The translations under genes and the position numbers were made by a program. The notes beneath the pieces are model-generated. The model saw only the letters and a program-made list of their open reading frames with translations. It searched no databases and had not been told where the DNA came from. From positions 314,941,933-315,005,932 of the forward strand of contig CM040123.1 of the NCBI GenBank assembly GCA_022559845.1: a stretch of DNA of 64,000 nucleotides, read 5' to 3'. The stretch is from Amorphophallus konjac. Its lineage: Eukaryota; Streptophyta; Magnoliopsida; Alismatales; Araceae. Shown here piece by piece: positions 32,118-41,879 of the stretch (position 1 is the first letter of the stretch; the number at the start of each line of letters is the position of its first letter).

Positions 32118-33690
32118 AATGCAGTCAGAGTCTATACTGTCGTGCACACACCCACAGGTCTACATTGCATTGCAGCATGAACATAGAGTCCATACATTTC
32201 ATTGTGTAGTCTGGACAGTTGTGGGTCGACCCCCTTGTTCACATGGGTCGACTCCTCAGATTAGCATAGCCTATACACTGCATAGCATAGTCTATACACT
32301 ACACGTTCAAGTTCATAGTATATACATTGCTGCATTGCCTGCATGAGGAAGTCTGTACATTGGCTGTTGGCTTGCACGCTCACTCAAGTCCACACATCGT
32401 GAAGTATACACATTGTGGCTTGCTCATTCACTCATTCAGCCCTGTCAAGTCCATACATTGGGCTACTGTGCAAGTCCATACATTGGCCTTCAGGCTTGCA
32501 AGTCTATACATTGCCTGTCGATTGCAATGTCTGTACAGAGTTCAGAGAGTTCAAAGTGTTCATAGTCTACACATTCATTCACTGTTCATGTTGCATCAAG
32601 TTCAAAGTCCATACATTGGACTATAGCATGCACGAAGCTAAGTCTATACATTGCTCAAGTCTGTACAGCATTCAGTGTCTAGCGTTTCATGAAGTCTATA
32701 CATTCATTCTCTATAGCTTGCACGAGGTGAAGTCTATACATTGGCCTCAGCTTTCGAAGTCTGTACATTGGCCTTAGCTTTCCAAGTCTGTACATTGGCC
32801 TCCATGCCTCAAGTCTATACATCGGAATGTTTGGCCAAGTCTGTACATCCTTCTGTTGATAGCTCAAGTCTATACATTGGACTGTTTGGCCAAGTATGTA
32901 CATCGTTGCTTGCCAAAGTCTGTACATTGGCATCTGTTTCTACGTTGCAATTCCAAGTCTGCACATTGGGTTCTTTACCTACGTTCAGCTTTGAAAGTCT
33001 ATACATTGGTTTTCATTTCAAGTCTGTACAGACTTTGGTTTGTGCAAGTCTATACAACCGACTGTTCAGCTTGTGACCAAGTCTGTACAGCCAGGGCGAC
33101 TGTTAAGTCTATACATTAGCAGCCTTGATTTGTTCAACTCTATACAGCCTTTCCTTTGGTAAAGTCTATACATTGATTAGGCCCGTCCATGCATCATGGG
33201 TCGACCCCCTTCTTTGATGGGTCGACCCCCAAGACTTCCAAGTCTGTATAACGAGGTGAAGTCTGTACATCCTTCACTGATTCTTCCAAGTCTACACATT
33301 GGAAGTATGTACATCATTCGTGAAGACTGAACAATGAGGCAAGTGGATACATTGGACGAGTCTATACATCGTACATCTGTTAGTTGAAGTCTGTACACCC
33401 TCTTGCTTCGCCATAGTCTGTACATTGGTCTGCTTTGCATTGCATGCATCATGATTGAAGTATATAAACTAGTTTTGAGTTGAAGTCCATACATTGCTTC
33501 AGGCTGAGCAAGTCCATACATTGGCTGCTGTTCTTCAAAGTCTGTACAGCCGTTGGCTTCTTATATGAAGTCTACACAGTGGGGCAAAGTCTGTACATTG
33601 CATTCGCCTTCACAAGTCTATACAGACTGAAGTCTATACAGACTGAACTCTATATAATGCACTTCATCTTACAGTCTGTACAGAGTTCTT
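32118..33690. repeat. Array of about 54 copies of a word close to AAGTCTRTACATTGG
   Basis: I count about 54 copies by eye, on average every 29 bp but with irregular spacing. All are in the same orientation and separated by unrelated sequence. The best conserved core is AAGTCT(A/G)TACA; the tail is TTGG, TCGG or GCC. One copy at about 33020-33035 is a perfect 16-bp palindrome (AAGTCTGTACAGACTT). The whole array lies upstream of the TATA box. It produces spurious ORFs on both strands rich in YTL, SIHW, MYRL and VQTW. The 3' LTR repeats it at about 42007-43580. Confidence 0.92.
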
Positions 33691-33790
33691 CACTTAACCT
33701 GATAATCCGATACTCTGTCTGACAGTGATTTGCTACTGAGATTGCTGACATGGCTCGTGATCCCAGGAGGACGAGGTGACCAGATGCTGT

Positions 33791-33883
33791 CACGTGGATG
33801 AAAGCACCTCGGATCTGGCGAATTCCTTGGGCGGGAAAACGTGGAAGCCACGCGCCCTTATCCAATCTGCTGCTGTATATATA
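33791..33883 (+). promoter_or_regulatory. Copia-1 core promoter: G-box, E2F-like site in an inverted repeat, TATA box
   Basis: CACGTG is at 33791-33796. GGGCGGGAAA at 33829-33838 contains GGCGGGAAA, the complement of the plant E2F consensus TTTCCCGCC. It overlaps an inverted repeat GGGCG...CGTGG-AAG-CCACG-CGCCC (33829-33857). TATATATA at 33876-33883 follows. The same order recurs in copia-2 (63577-63677) although most surrounding bases differ, which argues for function. Binding itself is inferred. Confidence 0.6.
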
Positions 33884-34642
33884 GAATTCTTCATCTTCTG
33901 TTGAAGGCTGATTGAAGAGTGGCAAGTCTATACAGTGAGACAAACTTGAGACAGCAGAGAGCCATCGAGATCCAAAGAGAAGAAAAGGAGAGAAGAAGAA
34001 AGTGAGAAGAAATGAGTTGAGAGAGTGATATGAGAGCTTGTGAATCAGCGTCTTGGTCCAGATACCAGAGCTGATATTGCTCACTTTGAGCTACAGTCGT
34101 TTTGACTTTCTTCCATTCGATTGTGTTTTTCTTGCTTTTCAGTCTTGTTATTTTTCCTTTGAAAACTCTTGTTCGATCAAGCTGTTAGTCAGCGGTGTCA
34201 AGCTGTGAGGCAGCGGTGTGCAGAGGTGTTACCTCTGGTCGGCTAAGCTGTAGTGCCCAGCAGAGCAAGCTGTGAAGCTCAGTTGTTGCAGAGGGTGTTC
34301 CTCTGGTCGGGATAAGCTGTAAGCTATAGCCGTTGTTGGCAAGCTGTAGAGCCCAGCAGATTGAAGCTGTGTATCAGCAGTAATCCACATTCAAGTTGAA
34401 TGTGGGGTGGACGTAGGTCGGATTGATCGAACCACCTAAAAGTCTTTGTGCCTCTCGTGTGTTTGCTTGTCTGTTTAGCAGATCTTGTTTCCATCATTCG
34501 GTGCTTTGACTGTGGTTGTCCAGTGTTCTGTTAATTCCGCATTTGAATCTAGGCATAATTTTTAATTAGCCTGTTGATCTATTCACCCCCCCTCTAGATC
34601 CACATTCTGTGGTGAAAGAGCCTTCCATCTAACTCCAACAAT

Positions 34643-34654
34643 TGGTATCAGAGC
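34643..34654 (+). other. Primer-binding site of copia-1
   Basis: TGGTATCAGAGC, complementary to the 3' end of initiator tRNA-Met, 2 bp after the LTR. Confidence 0.93.
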
Positions 34655-34699
34655 TAGACTCTTCTACAGGGACTTACCGCCCGAAGAGGATAAGCACAG

Positions 34700-37138
34700 A
34701 TGGACGGAAGAGGGATGATAGCTGAAGGACACTACACATCCAAGCCCCCGTACTTCGATGGAACCAACTACGCATACTGGAAGCACCGTATGCAGGTATT
34801 CTTGAGAGCTAAAGACTATGAAATCTGGAAGGTGGTTAGCATGGGACCTTTCGAGCTGTCCCCTAATGAAGATGTATGGACCAAGGAGGAAATTAGAAGG
34901 TCCACGCTCAACTGGAGTGCAATCAATGCAATCCAGTGTTCTCTGCATCCCACCGAGTTCTCACGAATATCTGCCTGCTCCTCAGCGAAGGAAATGTGGG
35001 ATGCACTTGAAGTCATCTACGAGGGGACTTCACAAGTCAGAGAGACCAAGACTAATCTACTGGTTTCAGAATACGAGGCTTTCAAGATGAAGCCTAATGA
35101 GACAGTCAAAGAAATGTATGCTCGGTTGACTATTATCACAAATGGTCTCAGAGGTTTCGGGAAGAAGTATTCTGAGTATGATATAGTCAGGAAGATCTTG
35201 TGATCCTTGACTCCAATTTGGCACACAAAAGCCACCGTTATGGACGAGTCAAGAGATCTGCACAATACAAGGGCAGATGAGCTTATCGGATCTCTAATGG
35301 CATATGAGATGAATCTGCCGAAGATAGAGGAGGCTGATAGAAAGAGGAAGCCAATAGCTCTGAAGGCTGGTGCTAGCAAATCCAGTCGATCCAGCCCCAA
35401 CGGATCATCAACTGAAGAGAGCTTGTCTGAAGAAGAAATGGCAAATGATGATATGGCTATGATTACTAGGGAATTCTGGCATTTTCTCAAGAAAGAAGGA
35501 AGAAGATTCAGCCGAAGAAATCCCAGTGGTGGCCGCCGAGACACAAGGTACAAATCAAACCCTGTAAAGAAAGCTGAGACTAATGTTTGCTATCAATGCA
35601 GGAAGGCTGGTCACTTTAAAGCTGAATGTTCGACAAATCAGAACCTCAAGGACAAGCCCAAGAAAAAGAACATAAGAGGGAAAGCTATGGTGAGTACCTG
35701 GAGTGATGAGGACGAGGGATCCTTGAGCAACACTTCGGACAGTGAAGTTGAAGCTGAGAAGCCAATCTGTCTCATGGCAACCAGCTCAGAAGATAGAGAG
35801 GAAGAATCTGATGAGGTATCCTCTCGTTTTGAAAACTTTACTATTGCTGATTGGATGGATGCTTATAATGAACTTGCTGATAGAGTAGATGGTGTCAGAA
35901 AATAAAATAGGCATCTACGAAGAAAAATTAACATCATGCAAAATGATACTTCATTGTCTGATAAAATTGCATGCTTAGAGAATGAGAACAGTAAGCTGAA
36001 ACTCACATGTTCTGAATTTGAAGAAATCAAGAAAGAACTGAAAATCTCTAAGGAAGAAAATGTGAGATTAGACAATGAAATTGATGCATGGAAATTGAAA
36101 ATTCAGAATTATGAAAGTGAGATAAAAATTACCTCTGAAAAATATGAAGCTATCCTCAATGTAAATAATGAATTGAAAAAGTCTATTGATGAAATTCAGA
36201 AAGACAATGAGGATAAGCTGAAAACTATTGAGAAAATGACCCAAGGATCTGAAAATTTAAATGCTCTATTGGGGTCGAAGGTTAATTTCAGGAGAGAGGG
36301 TCTAGGATTTAACTCTAGTGCAACTAAGAGCTTTGGAATGAAAACTATTTCCTTCGTTGCACAAAAGGAGAGAGGACCTCTGATTAACATGAATTCTAAT
36401 AATGCTGTGAACACTAATGTGAATCTGAAAAAGCCCAATGCAGAGGAGAAGGGCAAACAGAAAGTTGGTGAGTCTAGTAGAATTGGCACTTCCAAACCTA
36501 GCTCTAGTGCTCAACCCAAGGCTAGGGGTCACCCTGCTTAGGTAAATAAACCCCATGTCAATGCCAAAAAGTCTTCACGACCACCATCACAGAAAAAGAC
36601 CCAACAAAAACCTTTGAACATGTCAGCAGGGTCAAGAGTGCAGGGAAGATAAAATACTTTCAGGAGTCAGCCCAACAAATTCAATCCACCTAGAGTCCAG
36701 TCCTACTACCCCACACAGTCAATCTATCCTAATGGGTTTGGGTGGACTAGAACTCAAGGGATGCATACAGGGTATGTTCAACAACCTACACAATTTTACA
36801 GACCCTATGTCAGAAATTGGGGTAATGGGTATGGTAGTCGAACAACCAGGAACTTCCAATCTTACAGCCAACCCAAATATTACCCTGATCAAAACTTTAT
36901 GAATGCTACTTGGCTGAAGCATTGGCACAATAACAACAATTCTGTGAATAACTCTGTTGGTGCGAATAAAAGGAAGAACAACAAAAATAAGAGAAGAAAT
37001 GACAGAAAGAAATCTGCAAAATCCACTGAACAAAGTTCTTTTAAACAAATGTGGATTCCCAAAGCCATGCTTTCTTTATTTACTTGCACTTCATCTGCAT
37101 TGGAGCCCAATCAGTCTTGGGTTCCAAACTCTTTGCCC
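34700..37138 (+). pseudogene. gag: Copia-1 gag (UBN2-type capsid, zinc knuckle, coiled-coil tail), broken by stops
   Basis: The ATG at 34700 starts MDGRGMIAEGHYTSKPPYFD and the UBN2-type capsid domain (NYAYWKHRMQVFLRAKDYEI). The zinc knuckle CYQCRKAGHFKAEC is at about 35588-35629. A long charged coiled coil follows (35936-36240, KLKLTCSEFEEIKKELKISK), then an Asn/Gln/Tyr-rich part. Stops lie in the one frame at 35201-35203 (TGA), 35903-35905 (TAA), 36539-36541 (TAG) and 36650-36652 (TAA), with another at the pol border (37139-37141, TAA). No frameshift is seen. The long Gag tail is usual for SIRE elements. Confidence 0.9.
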
Positions 37139-37141
37139 TAA

Positions 37142-40100
37142 TTGTGTGTGCAGGTATGCCTGGCAGCCAAGAGCAACTTGTGGTACTTGGACAGTGGCTG
37201 TTCCAGGCATATGACAGGAGATAAGGCCAAGTTCTGCGTGCTGACTGAAAAGCCAGGAGGCCTTGTCACCTTTGGAAGCAACACAAAGGGTAGGATCATT
37301 GGATCAGGTAAGGTAGGTAAGTGTTCTACCTGCTGCATTGATGATGTTATGCTGGTTGAAGGGTTAGCTTATAATTTACTCAGTATTAGCCAGTTGTGTG
37401 ATAAGGAACATAAAGTTTTATTTGATTCTCAATGCTGTAAGGTTTTTGAACCTGATTCTGATATTGTCAAATTTTCTGGAAAAAGAATAAATAACACATA
37501 CATGATAGATTTAGATGATATTCAGCATTCTAACCTATGTCTTACTGCCAGTAGAGAAGATTTAGCATTTTTATGGCATCGTAGGTTAGGCCATGCGAGT
37601 TATACTGTTTTGCATAAACTAAACAAGCATAGCATGGTTAGAGGACTCCCTGAAGTCTCTTTTAAAAAGGAAAATAAATTTTGTAATGATTGCATTCAGT
37701 CCAAGTTGACTAGAAAATCATTCAAATCTAGGACAGAAAACCTATCCACTAAACCTTATGAACTGATACACATGGACCTATTTGGGCCAACCAGGTCTGT
37801 CAGTTTATCAGGGAAGAGGTATGGGTTTGTCTTAGTAGATGATTTTTCTAGGTATACTTGGGTATTTTTTTTGTCACATAAGAATGATACATTCTCAGAA
37901 TTTCAGGAGTTCTGTATAAGAATAAATCAGAAAATTGAAAATATTTTGACTGATCATGGAGGTGAGTTTGAAAACTCACACTTTGAAGAATTTTACAGGT
38001 CAAGTGGGATTCATCATAAGTTCTCCTCACCCAGGACACCTGAGCAGAATGGTGTTGTTGAGAGGAGGAACAGAACTCTAGTGGAGATGGGCCGAACTCT
38101 CTTAGTTGAAGGTCAACTGCCAAGAAAATTCTGGGCTGAAGCAGTCAACACAGCCTGTTATGTAATTAACAGGGCAATGGTAAGACCTTCCACCCAGAAA
38201 ACCCCTTATGAGATTTTGAGAGGTAAGAAACCTTCAATCGCCCACTTCAAGGTCTTTGATTGTAAATGTTTTATACATATAAATGACAAGAGGGACCTTG
38301 ATAAAGTTGAGCCAAAAGGTGAACCAGGAATCTTCCTCGGTTATTCTGAAAACACCCGGGCTTATAGAGTGTTCAATTTAAACTCAAAAATTGTTGAAGA
38401 ATCTCCACACATTATCTTTGATGAAACCTTGATGAAAACTAACCATGGTCATTGCAGGAATGAAGATGGGAATATTTTAAAAGATGATAACTCTGCAGAC
38501 TAGTCTGATGGTGAGGAAGAAAAAGAAGAGCAGAATGAAGAAGAATCTGAAGTTCAGGGGGAGGTAAGTGAAATTCCTAAAACTCAGATTGTTAATATCA
38601 TATATCTTAAAGATCACCCTGTGAATAATGTCATTGGCAATCTGAATGATCCCCCTAGGACTAGAGGTCATTTTAGAATTCAGGATGAATTAAATACATA
38701 TGCTCTTGTCTCTCAAATTGAACCCAAGTCCATTAACTATGCCCTCAAGGATGTGCATTGGACTAATGCCATGCATGAGGAGCTTAATCAGTTCGACAGG
38801 AACAAGGTGTGGCACTTGGTCCCACCTCCTGATCATGGAACAGTCATAGGGACTAAGTGGGTATTCAGGAATAAATCTGATGAATTAGGGAATATTGTTA
38901 AAAATAAAGCCAGACTTGTTGCTCAGGGGTATAACCAGAAGTTTGGTATTGACTTTGAAGAGTCATTTGCCCCTGTAGCCAGATTAGAAGCTGTTAGGAT
39001 TTTATTGGCTTATGCATGCTCCCTAGAAATAATCCTCCAGCAGATGGATGTAAAATCTGCATTCTTGAATGGGGAAATTAGTGAGGAGGTCTATGTAAGA
39101 CAGCCCCCTGGGTTTGAATGTCTAGATTTCCCTAATCATGTTTACAAATTAAATAAAGCTCTCTATGGTCTTAAGCAAGCTCCCAGAGCTTGGTATGACA
39201 GGTTGAGCAAGTTCCTTACTGATCAAAATTTCACTAGAGGAGTAGTTGATCAGACCTTGTTTACAAAGGTGAGTCATTCTGACATTCTTATTGTACAAAT
39301 TTATGTGGATGACATTATTTTTGGGTCAACTAACCCCAAATTGTGTGAGGAATTTTCTAAAACAATGACTAATGAGTTTGAAATGAGCTCAATGGGTGAG
39401 CTCAAATTGTTTATTGGACTACAGGTTACACAAACAAAGGATGGAATGTTTATCACTCAGTCCAAGTACACAAGGGATCTACTCAAGAAATACAAGATGG
39501 ACAACCTCAATGAGATAGCTGCTCCAATGGGTACCTCTACAAGCTTGGATGAAGACACTAAAGGTAAACCTGTTGATCAAAAGCTATACAGAGGTATGAT
39601 CGGATCCCTTCTCTACTTAACAACATCTAGGCCTGATATTCAATTTGCTGTAGGATTATGTGCTAGGTTTCAGGCTAGTCCTAAAGAAACTCATCTTAAA
39701 GCAGAAAAAAGAATTTTTAGATATCTGCTAGGCACCCAAGAGATAGGATTATAGTATCCTGCTAGGTGTGAGTTAGAGCTTCTAGCTTACACTGATGCTG
39801 ATTATGCTGGGTGTCGAGTAGATAGAAAAAGCACTAGTGGCTATTGTCAATTCCTTGGTGGCTGTCTAGTATCTTGGGCATCTAAGAAGCAACACACTGT
39901 AGCCTTGTCTACAGCTGAGGCTGAATATGTTGCAGCTGGTAATTGTACTACCCAAGTACTATGGATCAAGCACCAACTAGATGATTATCAGATAAAACTG
40001 GAATGTATTCCAATTTTATGTGATAATACTAGTGCCATATGCCTTGCTAAAAATCATGTTCATCATTCTAGGACTAAACACATAGAGATAAAACACCATT

Positions 40101-40255
40101 TTCTTAGAGATGTTGTGAATAAAAAGGAAATCGAACTGAATTTCATTGAAACAGACAAACAAATTGCTGAGATCTTTACTAAGCCACTTGGAAATGAAAA
40201 GTTTAAATTTCTTAGAAGAGAACTTGGCTTGTGTAAGTTTCAGCATGATGAATAA
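37142..40255 (+). pseudogene. pol: Copia-1 pol: protease, integrase, reverse transcriptase, RNase H; two stops
   Basis: The frame is the same as gag. The protease active site LWYLDSGCSRHMTGD has its Asp at 37190-37192. The integrase has the HHCC ligands (WHRRLGHAS, FCNDCIQSK) and triad Asp 37774-37776, Asp 37952-37954 and Glu 38060-38062. RT has [29 protein letters not shown] and YVDD at 39302-39313. RNase H has LLAYTDADYAGCRVDRKSTS, STAEAEYVA and HIEIKHHFLRD. All catalytic residues I can check are present. Stops at 38501-38503 (TAG, INT-RT linker) and 39752-39754 (TAG, before RNase H) disable it. The natural end is TAA at 40253-40255. Confidence 0.94.
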
Positions 40256-41862
40256 AATTTTCAGCTGTTTTGAATAAAATTTCTGATTTGGACTTGCATC
40301 TAATAGCTTGTATAAAACTCTGTGAAGGTTGAAGGGTGCAACAGACTCATGATCATGCATGACACTCATATTGTTTTCTCATGATCATCACTGCATATCA
40401 TTTAGTCATGAATGTGTCTAAAATCACATGCATATAGAACTGTTTTGCACTACATTTCTCTACATAACCTTGGTGGTCATATTGCATGATAGTGTAGTCT
40501 GAATAAGCATGAACTTCGAAATCATTTGTTCAGTCATCATTTGCAAAACCACATGCACATAGACAGGGGGAGTATTGCATATGATTCAGAGTTGAGTCTG
40601 ACAGTATGGCAATCTTTTAGTCAGTTCTAATATTAAGCAATAGAAAACAGATTTCTTCCCTCATAAGAACTTTAATTGCTTAAAGACCGACTTAATGGTT
40701 TAAATTTTATAATCTTTAGAGTTGAAATACTACAATCAGTAAATAAGGATGCTGAAAATTGATAAAGCTCTCAACCCTTATCTTATTTCATGTCAGACAA
40801 AGCCAATTATATCTGAAATCTGAAAACTCATCTGAAATCATGTTAGAGAAGCTAAGTATGTGTATTGTCCTTAAACAAGTCATTCTGAAATAAATAAAGG
40901 GCAGTTAAGAAAGATATTGAAAAACATTAAAAATTAATTGAAAAATAGCATTGGCAGAGCAATGACTGGTAAATCACTGAGAAACTGAGTGATCTATCAA
41001 AGAAGTGGACAACCCTCATGTCATGAGGTGTATCAACTATCTCTGTATAAAATGATCAAAACAGTAGGTTGGTTTCACTGAGTACCTGGGGGTAACTGGC
41101 GTCTGATAAACGTGTACCCTCACACAAAAGGTGTAAATCAGTTCTATTGAGTTTGATCATAGGCAAGATGGTCCATCATGTGGAGTATCTAGGGGTATTG
41201 GCGTCTGATAAACGTATACCCTTATGTAAAAAGACTTATCGTACCTGAATGCCCTACATGAAATAATAATGAAAATGCTGTTCCTTCAAAGAATTTTCAT
41301 GGATGTCAATTGTTTAATTTCAATACATGACCTGGTTTCTCTTAACACATTTTACTGAGTCTATGAAAGTAAGATATTCTGAAACTGAATCTCTCATGTA
41401 AATATAACTCTGGTTTATTATTTTATCATGCACACCTACCTTATCCAATGAATGTAGTGCATGAACTCTCATTTTTATAACCTTTAAACCAGAACCTCAC
41501 TTTCTAAGCAGTTTCTAAATTCATATGACTGAAGGTTCTGTGCTTTAGCTGCTTAATTTCTGAACTACTTGATAAGAATGCCAGTCAGCTGACTCTTCTC
41601 GTTCCTTCCCTTGTATTTTTTTTTCTCTTTGTTGATGGCAAAGGGGGAGAATATATTGTCTATTTGATGAATTCATTCCAGGGAAGTATATGCATCATGT
41701 CTATGGCAAAGGGGGAGAATTTGTGAGCAGAGAGTTGTGTTCATGTCTCAGCATGTCATTCATAGCATCTGCATGACAATCTGAATAACAATTCATATCT
41801 TTCATCAAAAATGCATCTGCATAACAGGATGTTGCTACTCTATATAATAGGGTGTTGCCATC
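40256..41862 (+). other. Copia-1 3' region without ORFs, with two extra polypurine-tract-like sites
   Basis: In SIRE elements this place can hold an envelope-like ORF; none is visible here. Two near-identical ~60-bp segments with ACTGAGTACCTGGGGG-like words occur near 41075 and 41180. GGCAAAGGGGGAGAAT occurs at about 41637-41652 and again at 41704-41719, resembling the true polypurine tract. Confidence 0.7.
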
Positions 41863-41879
41863 ATCAAAAAGGGGGAGAT
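41863..41879 (+). other. Polypurine tract of copia-1
   Basis: AAAAAGGGGGAGAT directly abuts the 3' LTR. Confidence 0.9.

Larger units (their letters stand above)
31991..34640 (+). repeat. 5' LTR of copia-1
   Basis: Begins TGTTGTGACTCCTCTG, ends CATCTAACTCCAACA. It carries the iterated-word array, a promoter block and a long leader. It has a 16-bp length difference from the 3' LTR near 33630, where one AAGTCTATACAGACTG unit is present twice here and once there. Confidence 0.96.

Noticed and set aside
32118..33690. Possible CRISPR-like array (short repeat, unique spacers)
   Set aside because: Repeats are short and variable, spacing is irregular, there is no cas gene, and the array is duplicated in both LTRs of a plant retrotransposon.
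32059..33722. Overlapping ORFs on both strands rich in YTL, SIHW, MYRL and VQTW
   Set aside because: They are translations of the iterated AAGTCTRTACATTGG word in an LTR; the same appear in the 3' LTR and in copia-2, in whatever frame the spacing gives.
34700..40255. An integrated plant pararetrovirus
   Set aside because: LTRs, a perfect 5-bp target duplication, a polypurine tract and copia domain order identify an LTR retrotransposon; there is no movement or coat-protein gene.
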